In this document: positions 56,182-64,000 of the stretch, piece after piece
How positions within the stretch are numbered: position 1 is the stretch's first letter
How the letters are laid out: each line of letters starts with the position of its first letter
Assembly (NCBI RefSeq): GCF_006337085.1
Contig: NZ_CP040882.1
Coordinates: 124,001 to 188,000 of the forward strand
Direction of reading: 5' to 3'
DNA length: 64,000 bases
From: Sutterella faecalis
GTDB taxonomy: Bacteria > Pseudomonadota > Gammaproteobacteria > Burkholderiales > Burkholderiaceae_F
Notes under the pieces: model-generated
The model's database searches: none
Told to the model about the DNA's origin: nothing
Seen by the model: the letters and a program-made list of their open reading frames with translations, nothing else
Made by a program: the position numbers and the translations under genes

Positions 56182-57069
56182 TCAGATCAGGCCCGCAGCC
56201 GCCATCGAGCGGCGGAGCGTCTCGCGGTGGGCTTCCGTCATCGGGCAGAGGGGAAGACGGTAGCCGCCGACGTCCTTGCCCATCAGGTTGAGGGCTTCCT
56301 TCACCGGGATGGGGTTGACTTCAATGAAGAGGTCGTTCGTGACTTCGAGGAGCTTGAGCTGCAGGTCGCGCGCTTCCTTCACGCGCCCTTCGAGGAAGTC
56401 CGTCACCATGCGGTGGGTTTCTCTCGGGGCGACGTTGGCGAGCACCGAAATGACGCCTGACGCGCCGAGCGCAAGCATCGGAACGATCATGTCGTCGTTG
56501 CCCGAATACATGACGAAGTCGTCCGAGAGGTAGCGGGCAATCTTGGCGGCATAGGAAATATTGCCGCTCGCTTCCTTGATGCCGATGATGTTGGGGTGCT
56601 TCGAGAGGCGGGCAACGTTTGCTTCCGAAATCGAGCAGCCCGTGCGGCCGGGGACGTTGTAGAGAATGCAGGGAATCTTCACCGCATCTGCGACGGTCGC
56701 GAAGTGGCGGTAGATGCCTTCTTCGTTCGCCTTGTTGTAGTAGGGCGTGATGATGAGGAGGCCGTCGGCGCCCAGGCGCTCGAACGAGAGCGACTTCTCG
56801 AGCATCGTGCGCGTGTCGTTCGAGCCCGACCCGCAGATTACCGGAATGCGGCCCGCGACGCGCTTCACCGTGTACTCGCAGACGGCATTGTCCTCTTCGT
56901 GGGACATGGTGGAGGATTCGCCGGTCGTGCCGAGGATGACGAGCGCATCGGTTTCGTTTTCAAGATGAAAGTCGATGAGTTCGCCCAACTTTTCAAAGTT
57001 GACGGATCCGTCTTCATGGAAGGGTGTCACGAGGGCGACGAGGGAGCCGCGTACGGGGATTCTGGACAT
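56182..57069 (-). CDS. dapA: 4-hydroxy-tetrahydrodipicolinate synthase
   Basis: A 295-residue class I aldolase condensing pyruvate and aspartate semialdehyde. VALVTPFHEDGSVNF, VILGTTGESSTMSHEE (Thr-Thr catalytic pair), TPYYNKANEEG (Tyr), YNVPGRTG and the Schiff-base lysine GIKEASGN are in order. First gene of the operon and directly downstream of the lysine riboswitch and terminator, so expression should fall when lysine is plentiful. Confidence 0.95.
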   Translation of the reverse strand: MSRIPVRGSLVALVTPFHEDGSVNFEKLGELIDFHLENETDALVILGTTGESSTMSHEEDNAVCEYTVKRVAGRIPVICGSGSNDTRTMLEKSLSFERLGADGLLIITPYYNKANEEGIYRHFATVADAVKIPCILYNVPGRTGCSISEANVARLSKHPNIIGIKEASGNISYAAKIARYLSDDFVMYSGNDDMIVPMLALGASGVISVLANVAPRETHRMVTDFLEGRVKEARDLQLKLLEVTNDLFIEVNPIPVKEALNLMGKDVGGYRLPLCPMTEAHRETLRRSMAAAGLI

Positions 57070-57202
57070 GATGAATTTCGCTCTGAAGGGTTGAGGGTCT
57101 GGTCCGGTACGACCGCGAGGGAGCTATTGTGCCTGAAGGAAGGGAAAAGCCCGGGGAGAGCGGCGCTGGGAATTGAAACCCCCGCTCCCAATGCAGGCGC
57201 CC

Positions 57203-57247
57203 AAAAAAAGAAAAGCGCCAGCAAGGTTGCAAGAGCCTTTCTGGCGC
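57203..57247 (-). terminator. Riboswitch-controlled terminator upstream of dapA
   Basis: On the minus strand GCGCCAG pairs with CTGGCGC around a 19-nt loop and is followed by TTTTCTTTTTTT. It lies about 130 bp before the dapA ATG and about 45 nt after the riboswitch aptamer. Confidence 0.9.
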
Positions 57248-57289
57248 AAAGCGGCAAAGCAGGCAGAGCGCTTAATGCCGCAGATTGAC

Positions 57290-57505
57290 CGGAAAGATAG
57301 CGCAACTGCCGGGATGCTTCATTCGTCTCAAATGAAGCAGAAATCCCACCGATTGGCAGACAGTCCCGCAGGTCTCTCCTGCGGACCCATCTGCGGTCCC
57401 TGCCGGGAAATGCCGCAGATTCGGCGGTTTTGCCCCGCTTCGGGATCTCTGCCTGCCGGCTCATCCGAAGCGCCTCGCAACCGCACCTCTATCGTTCGTA
57501 TCTGT
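57290..57505 (-). ncRNA. Lysine riboswitch (L-box) of the dap operon
   Basis: Reading leftward from 57505 the aptamer begins with the conserved GATAGAGGTGCGG and then GCGAGGCGC. Next come CGCCGAATCTGCGGC, the GGGACCGCAGATGGGTCC region and GGGACTGTC, and it closes with GTTGCGCTATC, whose CTATC can pair with the 5' GATAG (P1). The order and these blocks match the lysine aptamer of Bacillus lysC. It is followed by an intrinsic terminator and then dapA. Lysine binding should favour termination. Confidence 0.88.
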
Positions 57506-57616
57506 AACCTTATCAGATGAAGCCGCCCGGGATAGCGGCCTGATGGTAAAGAGAAGTGCTTATATCGGTCGATCCTGATTAAGCGTCGGGTTGACCGGGG
57601 CTGTTGGGAGAGGCGA

Positions 57617-58408
57617 TCAATGCGAGAGAAGCGCTGCGGGCGGCTCTTTCCCGAACCACTTCTGGTAGATCTTCGAGAATTCGCCCGACGCCTTGATGGC
57701 GCTGAGGCCCGAATTGATGCGCTTGAGGAGCTCAGAATTCCCCTTTTTGACGGCAATGCCGAGGTTCTCTTCGGTGAGCGCAACAGGAAGCGAAAGTACG
57801 CGCCCTTTGCCTGCGACCGCTGCGTAGTAGTCGTTCGTCGGAATGTCGTTGATGACGGCGTCGACGCCCTTGTTTCTGAGCTCCAGGAAGCATTCGTTCA
57901 ATTGGTTGAAGACCCGGACGCGGGCGTTCGGAATCTTTCTCGCGGCTTCTTCGCCCGTGGAGCCGATGGAGACGGCGAGGAGCTTACCTTCAAGGTCTTT
58001 CGCGGTGCGGATCGTCGTGTTGTCGATGTTGACGACGACGCCGAGGCCCGCAATGTAGTAGCGGTCGGAGAAGTCGACGCTCTTCGCACGCTCCGGCGTA
58101 ATCGTGATGTCGTTGATCGCGATGTCGATGTTGCCGGTCTTCAGGGCGGGAATGAGGCCGTCGAAGGCAATGTTGCGCACTTCAACATTGAAGCCTTCGG
58201 CTTTCCCGATCGCTCGGATCACGTCGACGTCGAAGCCGACATATTGACCGGTCGCGGAATCGCGGGACCCGAAGGGCGGGTAGGCCGCATCCATGCCGGC
58301 GACAAGGGTGGGCTTCGTGTCTGCTGCGGTTGAAATCGTAGAGAAGGCGGCAAGGCTCAGTGCGGAGCAGCCGAGCGCAAAGATCTTCAAAAGCGAGCGT
58401 TTTTGCAT
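57617..58408 (-). CDS. Polar amino-acid ABC transporter substrate-binding protein (GlnH/ArtJ type)
   Basis: A 263-residue SBP_bac_3 protein. A Sec signal peptide (KRSLLKIFALGCSALSLAAFSTISTAAD) leads into VAGMDAAYPPFGSRDSATGQYVGFDVDVIRAIG, FDGLIPALKTGNIDIAINDITITPERAKSVDFSDRYY and GSTGEEAA, which make up the amino-acid binding cleft. No permease or ATPase gene is adjacent. Located between the dap leader and a LysR gene on the same strand. Confidence 0.9.
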   Translation of the reverse strand: MQKRSLLKIFALGCSALSLAAFSTISTAADTKPTLVAGMDAAYPPFGSRDSATGQYVGFDVDVIRAIGKAEGFNVEVRNIAFDGLIPALKTGNIDIAINDITITPERAKSVDFSDRYYIAGLGVVVNIDNTTIRTAKDLEGKLLAVSIGSTGEEAARKIPNARVRVFNQLNECFLELRNKGVDAVINDIPTNDYYAAVAGKGRVLSLPVALTEENLGIAVKKGNSELLKRINSGLSAIKASGEFSKIYQKWFGKEPPAALLSH

Positions 58409-58601
58409 GGGAATGATCCGGAGAAAAAGTGTTCTTCAGTGAAACATAGCGCAGCCGCCCATTTCCGGCGGGACCCAGAATGGAGGTATTACGCCCGGGA
58501 TCAAGGAAGCTCCGGGAAGACCGCGTCTTTGACATTTCAACGAGAGGCTCCCGGGCCGCAGCTGAAGGCGGGTGGCATCGGCTGAAAGCCGTTGAATACG
58601 G

Positions 58602-59555
58602 TCAGGAGATAAGCACGTGATAGTCCTTCTGGAGGCGCTTATTCTGATCTCCCTCAATTTGCCGGCGGCGTTCGATGTACCAGTCGACAAAGGTGCGCAC
58701 GCGCTTCAAGCCCGCGGCTTCCGTCGTGGTGCCGATGTAGTTTTCAAGGTTGGGCACATGCCAGCCGTCTAGCACCGGCACCAGGTCGCCCTTCACGATG
58801 TCTCCGAAGCAGTGGTGCGCCGGGAGATCGAGAATGATGCCCGCTCCTGCAATGGCGGCAGCCTTGGCGGAAAGTATGTTGTTGAAGCGGATTTCGGATT
58901 TGAAGCGGTAGGAGACCTCGTCGCGGCCGAGCTGGAGGATTGCCGGATGCTCTCGGCAGTCGCCCGTAAAGAGAATGCCGGAGTGCGTTGAGAGGTCCGC
59001 GGGTTTCTTCGGGGATCCCCGCTCGCGGAGATATTCGGGCGATGCGCAGGCAATGAAGAGCGATCGGGATACCCAGTGCTCGACGAGCCACTTTTTTCTC
59101 ACCGGACCATAGTAGAGCATGACGTCGCAGTCCCCCGTCATGTAGCCCGCGGACGAGTCGTCCACCTTCACGTCGAACGATACTTCGGGACAAAACTTCT
59201 GAAAGTCGACGAGCATCGGAACGATTTCATGCTGCATGAAGCCCGGCATGCAGCCGAGCCGGATGCTGCCGGAGAGCGAATCCTGAGTCCGGGCCAATTT
59301 CCCGAGGCGGTCTTCAAACTGCCGGATGAGGGGCTCAAGAGAAGACTGCGCTTCGAGCGCAAACTGCGTGGGCGTGATGCGGCGGCCGGAGCGCGAAAGG
59401 AGCGGCCGGCCCACTTCCTCCTCGAGTCCGGCGATGATGCGCGAGAGCTGCGCGCGATCCATGGCGTTCCGGATGGCAACGCGCGAAATTGCGCCTTCTC
59501 GAAGCACTTCAAAGAGAAGCTTCCAGACTTCAAGATCAAATCGGTGCTGCGGCAT
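58602..59555 (-). CDS. LysR-family transcriptional regulator
   Basis: A 317-residue regulator. The N-terminal HTH spans about 8-62 (FDLEVWKLLFEVLREGAISRVA...LSRIIAGLEEEVGRPLLSRSGRR), followed by an effector domain. The ATG at 59555 has CAGGGA upstream; a frame starting 20 codons earlier is not needed. It is divergent from the abgA-like gene with a 403-bp gap, and its likely target is that gene. Confidence 0.87.
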   Translation of the reverse strand: MPQHRFDLEVWKLLFEVLREGAISRVAIRNAMDRAQLSRIIAGLEEEVGRPLLSRSGRRITPTQFALEAQSSLEPLIRQFEDRLGKLARTQDSLSGSIRLGCMPGFMQHEIVPMLVDFQKFCPEVSFDVKVDDSSAGYMTGDCDVMLYYGPVRKKWLVEHWVSRSLFIACASPEYLRERGSPKKPADLSTHSGILFTGDCREHPAILQLGRDEVSYRFKSEIRFNNILSAKAAAIAGAGIILDLPAHHCFGDIVKGDLVPVLDGWHVPNLENYIGTTTEAAGLKRVRTFVDWYIERRRQIEGDQNKRLQKDYHVLIS

Positions 59556-59958
59556 TGGAACTATCCCTGATAGAGACGAATTTGAATGTTTCTGCGTGCT
59601 GATTTCAACACGCAAATGGAGCCCCGAATTGTAAAGGCAGAAATCCGGTCGGTACGTGCATCATGAAAACGAGCATGCGTTTGCTTTCGGAAGAGAAGAA
59701 GCCGCAAATCGTGATTATTTCAGCACGAATAAACGTGTCAAAAATGTTGCGCAATAAGGCCGGGATGCGGCCTATAGTAGAGGTATGAAAACAGATCCTC
59801 GCGCGATCTTCATCGGCGGATCCGATCAGGTTCCCTTTGCATGTTCCCGATTCATGCAGAGCACCGCTTGATTTGGTCTTACGTTTGAGGGATCGCGCCG
59901 GGGGCCTACATTTCCCTGACCCCGATCAACGGCGTCAAATATAAAAGGAGCAAAAAGG
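59556..59958. other. Divergent promoter region between LysR and the abgA-like gene
   Basis: 403 bp without a gene. It is AT-rich in the middle (e.g. around 59690-59760) and contains TATAGTAGAGGTATG near 59773, a possible -10 region for the rightward gene. No clear LysR box (T-N11-A palindrome) could be singled out. Confidence 0.45.
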
Positions 59959-61236
59959 ATGTCCTGCCTTTGCAAGTATCACGACGAACTCATCAGCACC
60001 CGTCGTCACCTTCACACCATGCCTGAAGAGGGCTGGAGCGAATTCACGACGACCGCATACATCGTCGAGAAGCTGCGCAAGCTCGGCTATGAAGTTCTGA
60101 TGGGCAAGAAGGTCATCAACCCCGACAACTGCCTCGGCCGCAGCCAGAAGGTGGTCGATGCGGGCCTTGCCTATGCCCGCAAGAACGGCGTTTCCGAAGC
60201 GCTTCTGAAGGAAATGGACGGCCTCACGGGCTGCGTCGGCGTGATGGATACGGGCCGCCCCGGTCCCACGCTCGCGATCCGCTTCGACATCGACTGCGTG
60301 CCGGTGACCGAATCGACGGATGCCGACCACATCCCCGCGAAGGAAGGCTTCTGCTCGACCCGTCCGGGCCTCATGCATGCCTGCGGCCACGACGCCCATA
60401 CCTCCACGGGTCTTGCCGTCGCGCACTGGTTTGCCGACCACAAGGACGAGATGAAGGGCAAGCTCAAGATTCTCTTCCAGCCGGCTGAAGAAGGCGTGCG
60501 CGGCGCTGCCGGCATGGCCGCTTCCGGCATCGTCGACGATGCGGACTACTTCCTCGGCGCGCACATCGCCATGATGTGCAAGACGGGCGAACTCTCCGTC
60601 AAGCCCTACGGCTTCCTCTGCACGACGAAGCTTGACGTCACCTACACGGGCCGTCCGGCTCACGCGGGCGTCGAACCCAATGCCGGCCGCAACGCCATGG
60701 CCGCCGCCTGCAACGCGTTCGTGCAGCTTCTCGGCATTGCCCGCCACGGTTCCGGCATGACCCGCATCAACGTGGGCCAACTCATCGCCGGCGAAGGCCG
60801 TAACGTGATCCCGTCCCATGCCCTCATGAAGATGGAAGTCCGCGGCGAAACGGGCGACATCAATCAGTACATGTACGACGCGGCGGTTGCCATCATCAAG
60901 GGCTGCGCGATCAGCCAGGGCTGCGAATACAAGATTGAGAAGATGGGCGAAGCCGTCGACCTCACGAACGACGAAGAGCTCGTCGACGTCCTCACGAAGG
61001 CCGGTGAAGCCGTTGAAGGCATGACCGTCCGCAAGGACCCGATGAACTTCGGCGGCTCCGAAGACGCCACCATCCTCGCGCGCCGCGTTCAGGCGCACGG
61101 CGGCAAGGCTGCGCTCTTCGTGATCGGCGCGAACCGTCCGTCCGGCCACCACACCTCGAAGTTCGACATCGACGAAAAGGCGCTGGATCAGGGCCTCGCC
61201 GTCTGGACGAACGCTGTGAAGGAAATTCTCGGCTGA
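59959..61236 (+). CDS. AbgA-like M20 amidohydrolase (p-aminobenzoyl-glutamate hydrolase subunit A family)
   Basis: A 425-residue M20 peptidase. It follows E. coli AbgA through RRHLHTMPEEGWSEFTTTAYI, VMDTGRPGPTLAIRFDIDCV, PGLMHACGHDAHTSTGLAVAH, LIFQPAEEG-type metal block, RGETGDINQYMYDAA and GGSEDATILARRV...GHHTSKFDIDEKAL. The AbgB partner and AbgT transporter genes are not adjacent, so the substrate (folate breakdown product or another acyl-amino acid) is open. Codon use is strongly biased to C-ending codons, suggesting high expression. Ribosome site AAAGGAG. Confidence 0.88.
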   Translation: MSCLCKYHDELISTRRHLHTMPEEGWSEFTTTAYIVEKLRKLGYEVLMGKKVINPDNCLGRSQKVVDAGLAYARKNGVSEALLKEMDGLTGCVGVMDTGRPGPTLAIRFDIDCVPVTESTDADHIPAKEGFCSTRPGLMHACGHDAHTSTGLAVAHWFADHKDEMKGKLKILFQPAEEGVRGAAGMAASGIVDDADYFLGAHIAMMCKTGELSVKPYGFLCTTKLDVTYTGRPAHAGVEPNAGRNAMAAACNAFVQLLGIARHGSGMTRINVGQLIAGEGRNVIPSHALMKMEVRGETGDINQYMYDAAVAIIKGCAISQGCEYKIEKMGEAVDLTNDEELVDVLTKAGEAVEGMTVRKDPMNFGGSEDATILARRVQAHGGKAALFVIGANRPSGHHTSKFDIDEKALDQGLAVWTNAVKEILG

Positions 61237-61305
61237 TAGGGCCTTGAGGAAAGCTTCTCTCCCCGACTCCGCAGTGCGATTGACGGGGAGAGGCTTCTGA
61301 AAGGG

Positions 61306-61355
61306 AAAACGGCGCGAAGCTCCGCTATTCAATGGAGTTCCGCGCCGTTTTGTGT
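61306..61355. terminator. Bidirectional terminator between abgA-like and LysR genes
   Basis: AAAACGGCGCG pairs with CGCGCCGTTTT, with inner CTCC/GGAG pairing, between two convergent genes. A- and T-tails serve both directions. Confidence 0.88.
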
Positions 61356-61380
61356 TTGGGGGCTGCGTGTTTCCCAGGCC

Positions 61381-62286
61381 TCAGGCCGAAGGCAGCGCCT
61401 CTGCAAAGGGACCGGTCGAAAAGTCCTTGGCCATGCTTCTCGCCATTGCCACGAGCCGCATGAGGGCGGGCGACGCCGTGGAGAGCGAGGGAAGCGCAAT
61501 CCCGAGCGTCACGCGCTCCTGGGGCGAGAAGGGCTTCAGCACCACATTGCCCTTGAGGTTGATGCTCTGAAGGCGGTTGTTGACCGAAACGCCGAGCCCC
61601 GCATTCACCATGGCATAGGCGGAATAGGGGTCGTTCGTGATGAGGTGCGTTTTGGGAGCCGTTCTGTGACGCGTGAAGAAATCGTCGATGTCGGTGTTGT
61701 GGTGCACGCGCGGGTAGATGAAGGGCTCTTTCGTGATGTCTTCTGCCGTCACCGTGTCGCGGTTGGCGAGAGGATGCCCCGGCGGAAGCCAGGCGACGAA
61801 CTCCGTTTCCATCAGCGGGAAGAAGTCTCCGTCATAGGAATGCTGCGAGAGAAATGCGCAGTCGAGGGTGCCGTCCTTCAGGCGCGTGACGAGTTCCTGG
61901 TCGGTGCCTTCAACGGTGGAAAGGGTAATGGCCGGATAGGCGTCGGAGAAGTGCTTGAGGAGGGGCGGCAGCCACGTCGTTGAGATGCTGAAGTAACTCC
62001 CGATCGTGAGTTCGCCCATGACGAGCCCTTTTACGGCGGCGATTTCCTCGTGAACGCGCTTCTCCGCAAGAAGGAGTTCCCTCAGACGCGCAATGACGGG
62101 TTCCGCACCCTTGGCGGGAACGACGCCTCTGCGGCCGCGAAGGAGGAGCGTGGTCTTAAGCTCATCTTCGAGCGACGTGATCTGCCGGTTGAGTCCCGAC
62201 TGCGTCATGCCGAGCTTTTCTGCCGCGAGCGAAAAACTTCCTGCCTCTATGGCAGTAATGAGGTAGGAAACCTTTTCGAGATTCAT
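61381..62286 (-). CDS. LysR-family transcriptional regulator
   Basis: A 301-residue regulator with a canonical HTH (NLEKVSYLITAIEAGSFSLAAEKLGMTQSGLNRQITSLEDEL) and effector domain (GELTIGSYFSISTTWLPPLLKHF...). The ATG at 62286 starts at the HTH; a longer frame adds an improbable tail. It is convergent to the abgA-like gene and divergent from the gene at 62455. Target unknown. Confidence 0.88.
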   Translation of the reverse strand: MNLEKVSYLITAIEAGSFSLAAEKLGMTQSGLNRQITSLEDELKTTLLLRGRRGVVPAKGAEPVIARLRELLLAEKRVHEEIAAVKGLVMGELTIGSYFSISTTWLPPLLKHFSDAYPAITLSTVEGTDQELVTRLKDGTLDCAFLSQHSYDGDFFPLMETEFVAWLPPGHPLANRDTVTAEDITKEPFIYPRVHHNTDIDDFFTRHRTAPKTHLITNDPYSAYAMVNAGLGVSVNNRLQSINLKGNVVLKPFSPQERVTLGIALPSLSTASPALMRLVAMARSMAKDFSTGPFAEALPSA

Positions 62287-62454
62287 AACTGGGGAAACTC
62301 CGCGGGAAATTTGCGTCGGGACAAAAATGCACATCGATTGTACGCATTTCCAATTCGATTAGCGACAACCGTAATCAAGCCGGAATCCCGCATAATTTCT
62401 AGGGAAGAGCAGCAATTTGTCATTGCTCAGGCAACAGTCCCCGGAGGAGCGGAA

Positions 62455-63060
62455 ATGTCGGCGACGCCACCTGCAGAAATTGCTCTAGCACCACGGGAAT
62501 GGTCGAGAACCGAAGTCAAGGACGGCGTCTGCACGATCATTCTCGTTCTTACGAATGTCGAGCAGCTTTTTGATACCGACGTACCTGTGCCGAGCGAATA
62601 TGTGGCGCTCGACAGCGATGTGCTCGATTTCTTTGCGAGCACGATCCGCAAGCACCAGAAAGCTTGCCGTGAATTCCGGCTCATCGTCCGTCTCCCCGAA
62701 CAGGCGCTGCGCGAAGTCGAGCCCTACATGCGGACGAGCGTCGACCTGACGCTCAAGGGCTATTTCCTCGCACGGGAGAAAAGAATCGCAGAGCGCCTTC
62801 ATGAGCATTTCCAGGATGCCTGGAAGATGTTCGGGTTCGGCTTTGCCTTCATGCTTGCCTGCACGCTCCTGAGAACCTATCTCGCGCCCGAAGAGGTCCA
62901 TACGCTCATGAGTTCATTCCGCGAAGGTCTTCTCGTAATCGGTTGGGTGGCGCTCTGGAAGCCGGTTGAAGAGCTTCTCTTCAACTGGTGGCCTTTGAAG
63001 CGCGAGCTTGCGTCCTGGCACAAGCTCTCCAAAATGGAGATGAAGGTAGAGACCTTCTGA
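62455..63060 (+). CDS. Two-helix membrane protein, unknown
   Basis: A 201-residue protein of unknown family. The first ~120 residues look soluble and mixed alpha/beta (VCTIILVLTNVEQLF, FRLIVRLPEQAL). Two membrane segments follow at about 125-144 and 157-178, then a short basic tail. The ATG at 62455 has a strong GGAGGAG site. It lies upstream of, and co-directional with, the gene at 63179; they may be one transcript. Confidence 0.7.
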   Translation: MSATPPAEIALAPREWSRTEVKDGVCTIILVLTNVEQLFDTDVPVPSEYVALDSDVLDFFASTIRKHQKACREFRLIVRLPEQALREVEPYMRTSVDLTLKGYFLAREKRIAERLHEHFQDAWKMFGFGFAFMLACTLLRTYLAPEEVHTLMSSFREGLLVIGWVALWKPVEELLFNWWPLKRELASWHKLSKMEMKVETF

Positions 63061-63178
63061 AGCGACATAATATGACGTTTCATTCTCTACGATAACCATA
63101 GAAGGAAGCTGAATGGTTCCCAATGGCGTTTCAGAGCTTGGGTGACGCGGCTTCGAAAAAACGTTTCGTGAGAAGGAA

Positions 63179-64000
63179 ATGCAGAACCAGATTTTTTCCG
63201 AAGGCGGAGCCCCACAAATCACGTTGAGTGAGGCGCTCGCCTCGGCAGTGAAGATCCTTCCCCGGAAACCCCGGGGAGGAGAGGTGCTTATGCTGGATGT
63301 CGCGCTCAGGGCGACGGCTGATTTAGCTGAACACAATCATCCGGAAGACGATCAGCTTCTTGCGCTTCTCTGGCTCCTTCCGGACGATATTGCGGCTCAC
63401 CGCACGCCCGGCAGCATGAAGACGCTGCTTCCTAAGATCCGAGGAGTTTGGGCAGGGATTCTTTCGGCGCTTTCTGAGGCGCATCCGGAAATCGAGACGC
63501 ATCTGGAATCGACACCGTTCGATGCCGGAGACGAGCCGCCCGTCGCGCGCGTCATCGCCGCGACGTATCTGAGGATGCTGCTTGAATCGGGCGCAGCGGA
63601 ATCTCTTCGGTCGTCGGTAAAGCCGGTTCCCGAAAGGGAAGCGTTCTACCAGAGCCTCCTGGCGGTTGCCGAAGGTTTGAAAAAGAATTCCCCGGACCTT
63701 TCGGGTGATTTGCTACTGGAGGCGGTGAAGCGCGTCATTCGGGCTGAAGGGCTCAAACAAAAGCTTCTTTCGGGGGAAGTCCGCGACACGATCTGGACTT
63801 TTGCACTCCGTCCTCAGGTACCGGCAGCGGAAGGCGAGGCGGCATTAAGGAGTCTTCGCAGCTTCCTCACCGGTTTCCGGCTCTCCGCCGCAGTCTCCAT
63901 GACGGAAGGCAGGGTTGAGGCAGTTCACCTTCTCGCAGAAGAAGCGAAAGGCGAAACCGGGGAAAAAGGCGCGGCGATCGAGCGCCTGGCGGCTTCCCTT
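63179..64000 (+). CDS. Unknown protein, truncated by the window end
   Basis: An uninterrupted frame of at least 274 codons starts with ATG at 63179 (AGAAGGAA ribosome site) and remains open to the last base. The visible part is helical and Leu/Ala-rich (MQNQIFSEGGAPQITL..., LALLWLLPDDIAAH, VIAATYLRMLLESG). No domain is recognised and no signal peptide is present. It follows the two-helix membrane protein by 118 bp. Confidence 0.65.
   Translation, partial: MQNQIFSEGGAPQITLSEALASAVKILPRKPRGGEVLMLDVALRATADLAEHNHPEDDQLLALLWLLPDDIAAHRTPGSMKTLLPKIRGVWAGILSALSEAHPEIETHLESTPFDAGDEPPVARVIAATYLRMLLESGAAESLRSSVKPVPEREAFYQSLLAVAEGLKKNSPDLSGDLLLEAVKRVIRAEGLKQKLLSGEVRDTIWTFALRPQVPAAEGEAALRSLRSFLTGFRLSAAVSMTEGRVEAVHLLAEEAKGETGEKGAAIERLAASL

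Overview
The window looks like a chromosomal piece of a GC-rich, Gram-negative, largely asaccharolytic gut betaproteobacterium, most like Sutterellaceae (Sutterella/Parasutterella group). This is inference: the supports are a periplasmic arylsulfate sulfotransferase beside a divergent LysR gene, solitary binding proteins, lactate (Lut) and amino-acid metabolism, several M20 amidohydrolases and an H-NS-type protein. No rRNA, tRNA or CRISPR array was seen.

Layout. 0-8 kb: GDT1-type cation exporter, an M20 peptidase, an AT-rich orphan AAA ATPase, LysR/assT divergent pair, and a four-helix membrane protein. 7.6-15.5 kb: a complete histidine operon hisL-hisG-D-C-B-H-A-F-IE on the minus strand. It has long-form HisG, bifunctional HisB and fused HisIE, and begins with a 14-codon leader peptide carrying four consecutive His codons and an attenuator terminator. 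15.8-20.6 kb: YddG-like exporter, an IS110-family element with a long structured 5' non-coding end (candidate bridge RNA), a DmpA-type peptidase and two small unknown proteins. 21-26.4 kb: a FecBCD-type ABC transporter convergent with a ModA-like protein (possibly molybdate/tungstate), then a Tat-exported flavoprotein. 26.7-35.2 kb: an AAA/PD-(D/E)XK protein, thrC-thrB divergent from hom-lysC-asd. 35.3-40 kb: a frameshifted phytase-like gene, AEC transporter, MscS channel and a frameshifted H-NS-like gene.

40.1-42.9 kb is a nested mobile region. An ISNCY-type element with TG...CA inverted ends carries at one end a degenerate array of about 15 repeats of 22-23 bp (GAGAC-NNNATACC type). It abuts exactly a 349-bp copy of the IS110 5' end whose transposase body is missing. 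42.9-51.3 kb: BrnQ, a TrpX-type binding protein, an unknown Ala-rich membrane protein, and the lutA-lutB-lutC/lctP lactate cluster. 51.8-53.4 kb: a second AAA/PD-(D/E)XK paralogue. 53.4-57.5 kb: dapA-dapB-dapH-dapL, i.e. the acetylase route to meso-diaminopimelate and lysine, preceded by a lysine riboswitch and its terminator. 57.6-64 kb: glutamine-type binding protein, LysR, AbgA-like amidohydrolase, LysR, a small membrane protein and an unknown gene that runs off the window.

The main theme is that two essential amino-acid pathways appear to have come with cis-acting RNA control unusual for this lineage: a gamma-type his operon with a translated attenuator, and a Firmicutes-type DAP operon with an L-box riboswitch. 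The most novel mobile-DNA signals are the multi-repeat end of the ISNCY-type element and the orphan, sequence-conserved IS110 non-coding end in front of brnQ.
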